Below, in pieces: positions 46,645-56,073 of a stretch of DNA of 64,000 nt. Made by a program: the position numbers and the translations under genes. The notes below the pieces were generated by a model. That model was not told where the DNA came from. It worked only from the letters and a program-made list of their open reading frames with translations, and did not search any database. The DNA is from Azolla caroliniana (lineage: Eukaryota; Polypodiophyta): assembly GCA_043228905.1 (NCBI GenBank), contig JBHGNT010000013.1:20584001-20648000 (forward strand), in the 5' to 3' direction. The stretch's first letter is position 1. Each line of letters opens with the position of its first letter.

Positions 46645-47296
46645 TCACGCGTCGCTCTCTGATTCTCCGCCGGGCCCGAACCGATCGTCGTTGTCGCTCC
46701 TGCTCGCGGGGTTCGACTTGTCTTCGAACCGCTTCTTGAACGCTTTGATCCGCTTCCCGGCAACCGGCATTGCTAGCCGTGTCCTGTCGAGTTCCGCGAG
46801 GTGGTACGTGCCGTTGCCGTTCGCGTTCGTCACCGTGTAGGGCCCGAACCACCTCCTAGCAAACTTCTGCACTGCCTTGTGCTGATTGTCGAGGCTGCTG
46901 TCGTACACCAAGACCCAGTCACCTTCCTCGATCTTCTTTGGTCGCAATCGGTGCGTCTGGTTGAACCGGGTCTTGTTTCGTTCCCTTGTCGCCCGCAACT
47001 TCTCCTTTGCCCGTTTCATGTCCTCCGGCCTCCGCTCGAGTTGCCGAATCCGCGCCGCCAGCAACTCCTCCCGGCTCATCTCATCCTTCCAATCTACCGC
47101 TGCCCACGAAGAAACCGTCCTTTCCACCGGCATGATCGGCTTCTGTCCATACATCAGCTCTGCCGGCATAATCCATGTTACCGAATTGTGCGTAGTTCGG
47201 TCCGCCCATAGTGCGTAAGGAAGGAGTCGCGACCAATTCCCGACCTGCCCTCTGCATGCACACACCAACGCCTTTACGATCGGCCCATGGCCACGT
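46645..47296 (-). pseudogene. Integrase C-terminal part of element C
   Basis: Continues the integrase beyond the B insertion: PIVKAL, LLPYALWADRTTHNSVT, RRPEDMKRAKEKLRATRERN, the GPY/F module (RRWFGPYTV) and a tail ending after GESESDA. It matches the B integrase nearly residue for residue. No chromodomain follows. This piece has no internal stop but is cut off from its N-terminal half by B. Confidence 0.88.
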
Positions 47297-48014
47297 TGTC
47301 GTGAAGAAAACCGCCAACAAGAGGAATCGGAGGAACAAGGCGTGGGAAACGGCTCTACACACACACGCGCGCCAAGAAGTACCTAAGGACGAAGTAGGTA
47401 CATACGAGGATCCTAGGCGGGTAGATTCGGTTGGTAAGCAGTTAATGCAAAACGGCCTCTTGACGGGCTATAAAAGGAAGAGGAAGAATAGAAGTCGGAC
47501 ATCTCCCGCGGAGAGGACAAAGTGCTGCCGAACCGATTTCGGAGCTTCTCCCTCACTCCTGCTCTCTCTGTCTTCTGCTCCATCGCGTACCTGTGCAGGT
47601 TTCGAGGAGGCTTGCGCTGTTCCGTGGAACGCCCCGAGTGCGTCCTGCAGCACCTCCGACCTGTTTTACCTTTCTGTGCGTCGCGACATACAGGGGTCGG
47701 CAGCTGTTCGCCGCCCTGTTCGTTTTCGTTAGTATCTATTTTGTGCCCCACCGTGGGTTGTAATACTTTAGTCTGCTATTTTTCTTGCATTCATAAGTAC
47801 ATATCTCTCGTTGTTGCGTCCATCTGCGTCGGCGTTCATTTGTGATCTCTGTTTGTTGGGCCGTGTCCCTGTGCAATCGTCGGTTCTGCGCAATCGGATC
47901 TTCGGTTCTGTGTAATCGGGTCTCTCTCTTATCTCTCTCTCTCTCTTGCTCTTCGGTTCGAGACCCCCGTGGTCCCTCCTCCTTTCTACACGCAAGGGCG
48001 TAGCAACCCCGACA
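47297..48014 (+). repeat. 5' LTR of element B
   Basis: TGTCGTGAAG..CCCCGACA, 718 bp. A TATA box (TATAAAA) lies at 47469-47475 and a CT-rich tract near 47930. All open frames in it are duplicated unchanged in the 3' LTR, so they are not separate genes. Confidence 0.95.
47469..47475 (+). promoter_or_regulatory. TATA box of the element B LTR promoter
   Basis: GGGCTATAAAAGGAAG, a strong plant TATA context, positioned to start genomic RNA within the LTR. Confidence 0.6.
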
Positions 48015-48017
48015 TCT

Positions 48018-48033
48018 TGGTGAACCCGACGTG
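48018..48033 (+). promoter_or_regulatory. Primer-binding site of element B
   Basis: TGGTGAACCCGACGTG lies three bases after the 5' LTR, identical in A and C and near-identical in D. The donor tRNA was not identified. Confidence 0.78.
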
Positions 48034-48057
48034 AAAGAGGCGGCAGAAGAGCAGGAA

Positions 48058-50184
48058 ATGAAGGGGGCGGATCTTGCAGAGGCCATGGCTTCGGCCGTGG
48101 ATCGGATAGTAAGCGCGCGCGAGGGCACCGGCGCCCTCGATAGAGCTATTGAGGCGGTCGTCGGAACGATCGGTCGATTCACCGGGAAGGATGCCACGAA
48201 GTACCTGGCGTCCTACGGTGCGGAAATGTTAATGCGGGACATTCCGGAAGACAGGCGCCTTGCCGGTTTTCCCCGAGTGGCGATGCCGAGCATCCACGCG
48301 GAGGTGCTCGAGGTGCGGGCGGAGAGCCGTACCTGGGAGGAGTTCGAAGGTCGGCTCCTGGAAAAATACGGACTGGACGACGCGCTCCGGCTTTCGAAGC
48401 GAAGCTTCATGGAGTGGGTAGAGTCTCCCGGGAAAGGAAGGAATGCGTCGGCACTCCTCCGGGAGTTCGAGGAGAACTTCGCGCGCCTTTCGGCGCTTGA
48501 CAGGATGGTCCTGGATACAAGCCGGGTCCTGCTGTTCGTCAAATCGGTTGACGAGAGGGATCGGAGTCACGTGGGCGCCCTGCTAGAAACCGAAGACGGG
48601 CTGACAGCCGACTGGGCGGCGGTCAAGAGAGCCTGCGGCCGTTTCGACAAACGGCGAGAATGGGAGGATGACAGAGCAACCGGGTCGGGCTCAGTCGCGG
48701 CGAGGAAACTCGAGCCGGCGCAGCCGGTGCGAAGGGAAGAGACTCGGGAGTGGCTGGAATCCGGTTCATCTCCGACCGGCGGGATCAGAGGCTCGACTGG
48801 AGGAGCTGCGTTGGAGGAACTGACGAGGGCGATAAAAGACCTCCAAATCGCACAAGCCCGCAGAGAAGGCGGAGGACCTGCTCGTGACCGACGGCCGGCG
48901 GCAGGGAACAGGTGCATGTGGTGCGACGGGGTCGGCCACATCCGAAAAGACTGCGGCGATTTCGCGGAGGCGCTGAGGAACCGGGTGGTGTACCTATGGG
49001 AAGGCCGGGTTCACGCCAACGACACGAGAAGGGCCCTAAACCGAAACGACGGGCGAGGCGGAATGAAGAGGTTGATGGAAGAGGCGGCGGCCCGACATGC
49101 GGAAACCGTCCACTACTCGGCGTCGGCCGGTATTCGAGTCGGGGGCGGCGAGGCCCGAAAGGAAAGCAAAGCCGGATTCTGGCCGACGATGCTGGAAGGC
49201 CTTGCCGGTGCAGGGCTTAAAAGGGAGGAATCGGACCGTGCGGAGAAACGGGTACGGGAGATGACCGGGTGGAGCGACCCGGTCGAGGAAAAGACGGGCT
49301 TCGTGGAAGCCGCTTGCCGGAACTACGAGGCTCTGGTAGAAGAGAAGCGGGTGGGAAAACCCGGGACGACCGGGCCCTCACAACGATACGAGACCCGGTC
49401 CGGGCCACGACGGGACGAAGCCGGCGGGGCCGGTACGCAAGATAAACCCCAGAAGGGCGGGTACCGTCTGGGGACGGAGATAGAAAGAACCACGGACTTA
49501 CGAAAGGTCCTGGAGGAACGGATCCTCGACAGCAAGGTGGAGCTGTCGCTACGGGAGGTGCTGGGAATCGCCAAGAAGGAGTTCCACGACTCGATCGTGG
49601 ACTTGGTGAAACGGAAGAGGCTGTCAACGGAGACAGAACCGGAAAGACCGGTGGAAGTGCGGACGACGCACCTAGACGACATGGCGCTGGGAGACGAGTG
49701 GGCGGAAAGCCACTATTCGAGACCGCACTGGGCCCGAGCGACCACGGAAACCCCGGTGAAGATCGGCGATGTCCAGGAACCGGTGATAGCTTTGGTGGAC
49801 CACGGATCGGAGATCAATTTGATGTCCATGGACTTCTATAAGAAGGGCAAATGGCCGATCAACACCAAGCACGGGTGGAAAATAAGGGCAGCAACGCGCG
49901 CCACCGAGGAACTGCACGGGGCCTGTCCGAATGTGCGAGTCAAGATCGGCGACGTCGAGATTGACCAGCACTTCTTCGTGCAGGAGACGTCTTCGCATCC
50001 GGTCATACTGGGAGAGCCGTATATCACGGCGGCGCGAATGGAGACCAAGGTGCTGGACAACGGTTCGGCCTATGCGCGGGTCAAGAGCCAGGACGGGCGC
50101 CATTCGGTCCAGTTTTTGACGGTTAGGCCGAACCACGAACGTAACCGCGACTCCCTCGGTTCCGATAACCGAGAGGATTTTTAG
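48058..50184 (+). CDS. Gag-protease polyprotein of element B, 708 aa
   Basis: Structural Gag that forms virus-like particles, fused in one frame to an aspartic protease. The start is ATG 48058, matching the starts in A and C; an upstream GTG is not used. Residues about 1-220 are capsid-like and helical (including RVLLFVKSVDERDR). A CCHC zinc knuckle C-M-W-C..H-I-R-K-D-C spans 286-299 and would bind element RNA. The protease active site is about residue 581 in ALVDHGSEINLMS: D-H-G replaces the common D-S/T-G, and the ILGEPYI segment near 660 is the second strand region. It ends NREDF then TAG. The codons GAT TTT TAG at the end overlap the open pol frame and fit -1 frameshifting. No stop or frameshift in the body. 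Confidence 0.9.
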   Translation: MKGADLAEAMASAVDRIVSAREGTGALDRAIEAVVGTIGRFTGKDATKYLASYGAEMLMRDIPEDRRLAGFPRVAMPSIHAEVLEVRAESRTWEEFEGRLLEKYGLDDALRLSKRSFMEWVESPGKGRNASALLREFEENFARLSALDRMVLDTSRVLLFVKSVDERDRSHVGALLETEDGLTADWAAVKRACGRFDKRREWEDDRATGSGSVAARKLEPAQPVRREETREWLESGSSPTGGIRGSTGGAALEELTRAIKDLQIAQARREGGGPARDRRPAAGNRCMWCDGVGHIRKDCGDFAEALRNRVVYLWEGRVHANDTRRALNRNDGRGGMKRLMEEAAARHAETVHYSASAGIRVGGGEARKESKAGFWPTMLEGLAGAGLKREESDRAEKRVREMTGWSDPVEEKTGFVEAACRNYEALVEEKRVGKPGTTGPSQRYETRSGPRRDEAGGAGTQDKPQKGGYRLGTEIERTTDLRKVLEERILDSKVELSLREVLGIAKKEFHDSIVDLVKRKRLSTETEPERPVEVRTTHLDDMALGDEWAESHYSRPHWARATTETPVKIGDVQEPVIALVDHGSEINLMSMDFYKKGKWPINTKHGWKIRAATRATEELHGACPNVRVKIGDVEIDQHFFVQETSSHPVILGEPYITAARMETKVLDNGSAYARVKSQDGRHSVQFLTVRPNHERNRDSLGSDNREDF

Positions 50185-50190
50185 AGAGGG
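50175..50190 (+). promoter_or_regulatory. Candidate -1 frameshift site at the gag-pol junction
   Basis: GGATTTTTAGAGAGG: after TTT is read just before the gag TAG, a one-base backward slip on the T run reads TTT TTA GAG and enters the pol frame. That frame is open through the stop and has no ATG start upstream of conserved sequence. The same bases occur at the same place in element C. Confidence 0.6.
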
Positions 50191-53100
50191 CTGCCAAGGC
50201 GTGGGGCCGCGACAGTCCGGACACCCCGGGAAAACCCCACACCTGTACGATAAAACCGAAGAAACCTTGTACCATAGGTAGGGAATTTTTGTTCTCCGAC
50301 AGCGGAGCGTGTGCGATGGTCGGCATCGCCGGCCGAGAGAAAACAAAGACGGAGGCGAGACTTCGAGCGTGCGGAGTTCTCGGCCCGGACGAGGAAATCA
50401 ACGGAGCCGTGGAGGCGGTCTCATTCGACGACACCTTGGGAATGCTGGGAAAGGTAGTCGAAAAAGGCCTTAACGAAGACCGGACGATACCGGTGTGTTC
50501 CGAGGAGATGTACGAAGTCATCGCGGACTTCGGTCGAGGGCTCGAGTCAGTTCGGACGGCCCACGTAAACACCAAGTACAAGACTGTGGACCGGAAGGTA
50601 AGGCCAGTAGCGGCACCCTTACCGGAGGACAGCGCGTCGAGAATCAAAGGGGTTGCGTCGGACCCTAGCCTACGAGATCCGGCCTGCATAGGGCACACCT
50701 TCACTGACGAGACGCTCCGAGAGCTCAAAATCGGTGGGGGCGGGTTCCTACTGCCGGCGGAGGAGGACCGGTTTCGGAGAATGCTCGGAAGGCACGGGAA
50801 AGCCTTCGCATTCTCGCCGGAGGAAATCGGGTGCGTGGACCCGACGATCGTAGAGCCGATGGTGATATTCACGGTACCGCATGTACCGTGGAATCTCAAG
50901 CCAATCTCGGTTCCGAGAGCTCACATCCCGAAGTTGATGAAGCTGTTGAAGCAGAAAGTTGATATGGGCATTCTCGAGCCGTCGAGCGCCCCGTATTCAA
51001 ACCGATGGTTTACCGTACCGAAGAAAAACGGTTCGCTGCGCTTCATCCAGGACCTGCAGCCGGTCAATCGAGTGACCATTCGGAACGCAGGGATCGGACC
51101 GACCATAGACGAGTTCGCGGAGGCCTTCGCCGGAAGGTCAATTTACTCGGTCGGGGATCTATACTCAGGGTACGACCAGTTCCAGCTTGCCGTGGAGAGC
51201 AGAGACATTACGACGATGCGAACTCCCCTCGGCCTAGTTCGGATGTGTACACTGCCGCAAGGAGGGACCAACTCGGTGGCCCACATGGTGAATGCGATGA
51301 ACAAGGTGCTGAGGGACTACATCCCGAACATCACCATGCCGTTTCTAGACGACATCCCGATCAAGGGGTGCCCGGTGGAAGAGAAGGACGAGACGGTCGG
51401 ACCGGACGGATGCCGGCGATTCGTGGTGACGCACATCGACGACTGCGAGAAGGTGCTGCAAAGGCTAGAGGAAGCGAGACTCACCTTCTCCGGGGAGAAG
51501 TCGGCCTTCGAGCAGTCAGAAATCATGGTGGTCGGACACCTGTGCGGACCGTACGGCCGGAAACCGTCTCCGGCAAAGGTAGAAGCCATCTCCGCGATGA
51601 AGCCCGACTGCAGCTCGGTCACGGAAGTACGGAGATTCCTGGGGGCATGCGCGTTCTACCACATATGGATCCCGCATTACGCACACCTCGCGGAGCCACT
51701 GTACGGGTTGCTGAAAAAGGGGCGAAGGTTCGAATGGCTAGACGAGCACGCGGAATCGGTCCGGAAGCTGAAAGAGGCCCTTGCAGCGGCACCGGCGCTC
51801 CGGAAGGCGGTATACGGGAAGGGTACCCCGGTATTCATAACGGTGGATACCAGTCCGACCGGGATCGGATGGGTCGTGAACCAGGAAGACGAGGACGGCA
51901 ATCGGTTCCCGATCCGATTCGGCGCGAAAGTCCTCAGTGAACGGCAGCGAGGATACGCCCAGGTTAAACGCGAACTCTGGGGTATTGTTTCGGCGGTTAA
52001 GGCCGACAAAGACTACCTGATAGGGACGGAAGTGATCATCGAGACGGATTGCCTGCCGATCCTCGGAATGGTTTCCGGATGCGCGACTCCGGACCTGGCG
52101 ATGCTCAGGTGGATAGCGTACATCAAGTCCCTGGACCCGGAAATACGACACATTTCCGGGAAAGACAACGCCATGGCCGACATGCTTTCGAGGGCGAGGT
52201 TCGACGACGAGGGCGGCATGGTTTCGGAAGACGAAGAAGTCGGCGTGGATTTCTTCGAGGCGGCATACATAACGACCGACGGGGTGAGCACTCCGGCGCT
52301 TAACGAGTTCGACGCGAGCAAGTACGACGAGGAGTGGCTGCAGATCGGCGGGTTTTTGAAGACAATGACGCCCGATGCGTCATGGACAAAGGACGAGGCC
52401 AACCGGATCCGGAAGAAAGCATATCGATTCTTTCTCCGAGATGGGCATCTATGGAAGCACCCGAAGAAGAGGGACGGCGTCCCGCTCCGGGTGGTGGCGA
52501 TGAAGGAGGTACAGGAGGAGCTACTGGCGGCCTACCACGACAGCCCTTGGGCTGGACACCGTGGAACGTGGGCGACGTTTGAGAAGCTGAAGGGGAAGTA
52601 CTGGTGGCCGGGATTGTACCGGGACGTGCATCGGTTCGTGTCAACTTGCGAGAGTTGTCAGATGCACTCGGTAGTCCGACACCGGGACGGGCTTCACCCT
52701 ACGTACCCTCCGACTATCCACTTCAAATGGATGGTAGATCTGGTGACGATGCCGATGGGGGTAGGACAGATGCGGTATCTGGTCCTAGCGCGGGAAGACC
52801 TGACGAACCAGGTGGAAGGCCGGGCCCTTCAGAACAAGACGACCGCGGCCGTGTGTCGGTTCCTAGTCGAGGACGTGATATGCCGGTACGGGTGCGTCGG
52901 GAAGATCGTGGCTGACCGAGGGGAGTTGGACGCCGAAGAGGCCGCGGAGCTGTTCGACCGGCTTGGAGTCAAGCTCTCGCTCACCACTGCGTACAATCCG
53001 GAGGCGAATGGGAAGGTGGAGCGCGGACACAGACCGATCGTCAAGGCGTTGATTCGGGCATGCGGAGGCCGAGTCGGTAACTGGCCGCAGCTGCTACCTT

Positions 53101-53672
53101 ATGCTTTGTGGGCCGACCGGACTACGCACAGTTCGGTAACCGGGTACATGCCGACAGAGCTCATGTTCGGCCAGAAGCCGATCATGCCGATTGAACGGAC
53201 GATCTCCTCGTGGGCAACGGTCGATTGGAGGGACGAGATGAGCCGGGAGGAGTTGTTGGCCGCACGTATACGACAGCTCGAGCGAAGACCGGAGGACGTG
53301 GCACTGGCTACGGAAAAGCTCCGGGTGGCGAGGACAAAGAACAAAGCCCGGTTCGACCGAACGCACCGGCTACGACCGAAGAAAATCGACGAAGGTGACT
53401 GGGTGCTCGTCTACGACAGCAGCCTCGACAACCAGCACCGAGCAACAAGGAAGTTCGCACGGAGATGGTTCGGGCCGTACACGGTACAGAGCGCCAACGA
53501 CAACGGGACGTATCATCTGGCGGAACTCGACGGTACGAGAATAGCGATACCCGTGGCCGGGAAGAGGATCAAAGCTTTCAAGAAGCGGCACGACGACGAG
53601 CCCGACCCGATTCTCCTGAACAGCAGCGACGACCGATCCGGGGCCGAGGAAGGGCCGGCAGGCGAAGAGTAG
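50181..53672 (+). CDS. Pol polyprotein of element B: RT, RNase H, integrase
   Basis: Makes cDNA from element RNA and inserts it. Read by -1 slip from gag it is about 1,163 aa; the first in-frame ATG (50316) lies inside conserved sequence. RT: VPKKNGSLRF, DLYSGYDQFQL, PQGGTNS and catalytic FLDD at 51342-51353 (usual Y-x-D-D). RNase H: acidic residues in ITVDTS, KRELWG, IETDC and NAMADMLSR. Integrase: H-x6-H (HDSPWAGH) and C-x2-C (CESC) zinc site, then catalytic D in MVDLV, D in VADRGEL and E in GKVER; I count 34 residues between the last two, one fewer than the usual 35. A GPY/F module (RRWFGPYTV) follows and there is no chromodomain. Full length with no breaks. The domain order RT-RH-IN is Ty3/gypsy type. 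Confidence 0.93.
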   Translation, partial: LERAAKAWGRDSPDTPGKPHTCTIKPKKPCTIGREFLFSDSGACAMVGIAGREKTKTEARLRACGVLGPDEEINGAVEAVSFDDTLGMLGKVVEKGLNEDRTIPVCSEEMYEVIADFGRGLESVRTAHVNTKYKTVDRKVRPVAAPLPEDSASRIKGVASDPSLRDPACIGHTFTDETLRELKIGGGGFLLPAEEDRFRRMLGRHGKAFAFSPEEIGCVDPTIVEPMVIFTVPHVPWNLKPISVPRAHIPKLMKLLKQKVDMGILEPSSAPYSNRWFTVPKKNGSLRFIQDLQPVNRVTIRNAGIGPTIDEFAEAFAGRSIYSVGDLYSGYDQFQLAVESRDITTMRTPLGLVRMCTLPQGGTNSVAHMVNAMNKVLRDYIPNITMPFLDDIPIKGCPVEEKDETVGPDGCRRFVVTHIDDCEKVLQRLEEARLTFSGEKSAFEQSEIMVVGHLCGPYGRKPSPAKVEAISAMKPDCSSVTEVRRFLGACAFYHIWIPHYAHLAEPLYGLLKKGRRFEWLDEHAESVRKLKEALAAAPALRKAVYGKGTPVFITVDTSPTGIGWVVNQEDEDGNRFPIRFGAKVLSERQRGYAQVKRELWGIVSAVKADKDYLIGTEVIIETDCLPILGMVSGCATPDLAMLRWIAYIKSLDPEIRHISGKDNAMADMLSRARFDDEGGMVSEDEEVGVDFFEAAYITTDGVSTPALNEFDASKYDEEWLQIGGFLKTMTPDASWTKDEANRIRKKAYRFFLRDGHLWKHPKKRDGVPLRVVAMKEVQEELLAAYHDSPWAGHRGTWATFEKLKGKYWWPGLYRDVHRFVSTCESCQMHSVVRHRDGLHPTYPPTIHFKWMVDLVTMPMGVGQMRYLVLAREDLTNQVEGRALQNKTTAAVCRFLVEDVICRYGCVGKIVADRGELDAEEAAELFDRLGVKLSLTTAYNPEANGKVERGHRPIVKALIRACGGRVGNWPQLLPYALWADRTTHSSVTGYMPTELMFGQKPIMPIERTISSWATVDWRDEMSREELLAARIRQLERRPEDVALATEKLRVARTKNKARFDRTHRLRPKKIDEGDWVLVYDSSLDNQHRATRKFARRWFGPYTVQSANDNGTYHLAELDGTRIAIPVAGKRIKAFKKRHDDEPDPILLNSSDDRSGAEEGPAGEE

Positions 53673-53730
53673 AGGCGGGCCGGTTTTCTCCGTGCCAACT
53701 TAATTTGGCGCATGCCGGTGGATGCGCGGT

Positions 53731-53744
53731 TAGGTGGGGGCGGA
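53731..53744 (+). promoter_or_regulatory. Polypurine tract of element B
   Basis: TAGGTGGGGGCGGA lies immediately before the 3' LTR and would prime plus-strand DNA. Confidence 0.75.
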
Positions 53745-54462
53745 TGTCGTGAAGAAAACCGCCAACAAGAGGAATCGGAGGAACAAGGCGTGGGAAACGG
53801 CTCTACACACACACGCGCGCCAAGAAGTACCTAAGGACGAAGTAGGTACATACGAGGATCCTAGGCGGGTAGATTCGGTTGGTAAGCAGTTAATGCAAAA
53901 CGGCCTCTTGACGGGCTATAAAAGGAAGAGGAAGAATAGAAGTCGGACATCTCCCGCGGAGAGGACAAAGTGCTGCCGAACCGATTTCGGAGCTTCTCCC
54001 TCACTCCTGCTCTCTCTGTCTTCTGCTCCATCGCGTACCTGTGCAGGTTTCGAGGAGGCTTGCGCTGTTCCGTGGAACGCCCCGAGTGCGTCCTGCAGCA
54101 CCTCCGACCTGTTTTACCTTTCTGTGCGTCGCGACATACAGGGGTCGGCAGCTGTTCGCCGCCCTGTTCGTTTTCGTTAGTATCTATTTTGTGCCCCACC
54201 GTGGGTTGTAATACTTTAGTCTGCTATTTTTCTTGCATTCATAAGTACATATCTCTCGTTGTTGCGTCCATCTGCGTCGGCGTTCATTTGTGATCTCTGT
54301 TTGTTGGGCCGTGTCCCTGTGCAATCGTCGGTTCTGCGCAATCGGATCTTCGGTTCTGTGTAATCGGGTCTCTCTCTTATCTCTCTCTCTCTCTTGCTCT
54401 TCGGTTCGAGACCCCCGTGGTCCCTCCTCCTTTCTACACGCAAGGGCGTAGCAACCCCGACA
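53745..54462 (+). repeat. 3' LTR of element B
   Basis: Same length and, by eye, same sequence as the 5' LTR. Confidence 0.95.
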
Positions 54463-54466
54463 ACGT

Positions 54467-54700
54467 TCTACCTTTCCATTCGCCTCCGGATTGTATGCCG
54501 TAGTGAGGGAGAGTTTGACCCCTAGCTGGTCGACCAGCTCCTCAGCCTCCCTCGCATCCAGCTCTCCCCGGTCCGCAATGATCCTCCCGACGCACCCGTA
54601 TCGACACACTACCTCTTCAATCAGGAACCGGCATACCGCCGCGGTTGTCTTGTTCTGCAGTGCACAACCTTCCACCTGGTTCGTTAAGTCTTCTCACGCA
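54467..54700 (-). pseudogene. Integrase core of element C, cut by B
   Basis: Minus-strand reading LQNKTTAAVCRFLIEEVVC, IIADRGELDAREAEELVDQL and LTTAYNPEANGKVER ends exactly at the B insertion. It contains the second catalytic Asp and the Glu. The upstream part (54700-55030) has frameshifts: the zinc-site and first-Asp regions are scattered over several frames. Confidence 0.85.
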
Positions 54701-55032
54701 AGCACCAAGTATCGCATCTGTCCTACTCCCATCGGCATCGTCACCAAGTCTACCACTCACTTGAAATGGACCGTAGGCGGGTAGGTCGGGTGTAGCTCAT
54801 CCCGATGTCGGACCACGGAGTGCATCTGACAGCTTTCGCAAGTCGTTACGAACCGATGCACGTCCCGGTACAGCCCCGACCACCAGTACTTCTCCTTCAG
54901 CTTCTTGAATGTGGCCCACGTTCCGTGGTGCCCGGCCTAGGGACTCTCGTGAAATGCCACCAGTAGTCCCCCTTGTTCTTCTTTCCTTGCCACTACTCGG
55001 AGCGGAATGCCGTTTTTCTTCTTTGGGTGCCT

Positions 55033-56073
55033 CTATATACACCTGTCCCGCAGGAAGAATCGGTACGCCTTCTTCCGTACCCGGCTCGCCTCTTCTCTTG
55101 TCCACGCTGCATCCGGCGTCATCGCCCGTAGGAACCTCCCGATTTGGAGCCACTCCCCGTCGTACCTGCTTTCATCAAATTCGTTAAGCGCCGGAGTGTC
55201 CCCTTTCCTCGTTGTTACGTTAGCCGACCCGAAGAAGTCCTCGCCGACTTCTTCGTCATCCGAAACCATCTCGTCTTCGTCGTTGAACCTCGCTCTCGAA
55301 AGCATGTCGGCCATGGCATTATCTTTTTCGGATATGTGCCGTATCTCCGGGTTCAGGGACTTAACGTATGCTATCCACTGGAGCATTGCTAGGTCCGGCG
55401 TCGCGCATCCGGAAACCATGCCGAGTATCGGCAGGCAGTCCGTCTCGATGATCACCTCCGTCCCGATCAAATAGTCCTTGTCGGCCTTGACTTCCAAAAC
55501 GATACCCCAAAGCTCACGCTTAACTTGGGCGTATCCTCGCTGCCGCTTGCTCAATACCTTCGCCCCGAACCGGATCGGGAACCGTACACCGTCCTTGTTC
55601 TCCTGACTGATTACCCACCCGATCCCGATCGGGTTCGTGTCCACTATCACGCAAATGGGGACATCCTTGCCGTAAACCACTTTTCGGAGAGCCGGTGCTA
55701 CCATAAGCACCTCCTTTAGTCTTCGTACCGACTCTGTGTGCTCCGTCCTCCACTCAAAGCTACGCCCCTTTTTCAATAGTCTGTAGAGGGGTTCCGCGAC
55801 ATGTGCGTAGTGCAGGATCCAGATGTGGTAGAACGCGCATGCACCCAAGAATCTGCGGAGCTCTGTAACCGACCTACAATTGTTCCTCATCGTGGAGATG
55901 GCCTCTACCTTTGCCGGTGTCCGACCACCAGGGTTTCCGACTGCCCAAACACGGATTTTTCTCCAGAGAAGGGACTCGTGCGTTTTCGAGCCTCTGCAAC
56001 ACCTTCTCGCAGTCGTTGATGTGGTTCTCGATGAACCTCCGACATCCGTCTGTCCCGTCAGTCTCGTCCACAT
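55033..56073 (-). pseudogene. RT end and RNase H of element C
   Basis: From about 55,930 down it follows B: ELRRFLGACAFYHIWI, VIVDTNPIGIGWV, KRELWGIV, IETDCLPILG, NAMADMLSRARF, then FFLRD and a stop from a frameshift. It is shifted relative to the RT piece above. RNase H acidic residues are still present. Confidence 0.85.

Larger units (their letters stand above)
47297..54462 (+). mobile_element. Element B: intact Ty3/gypsy-like LTR retrotransposon
   Basis: 7,166 bp with two 718-bp LTRs in which I see no difference, ACGT on both flanks (47293-47296 and 54463-54466), a primer-binding site, gag-protease and RT-RNaseH-integrase frames without stops, and a polypurine tract. It inserted into the integrase of element C: the C reading frame rejoins exactly when B and one ACGT are removed. 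Very recent and potentially able to move. Confidence 0.95.

Noticed and set aside
47211-47845. Frames of 107-173 codons in the element B LTRs
   Set aside because: Identical copies occur in both LTRs and they do not correspond to any retroelement protein.
51005-51940. 311-codon plus-strand frame overlapping pol
   Set aside because: It is the +2 frame of the pol gene; the catalytic motifs are in the other frame.
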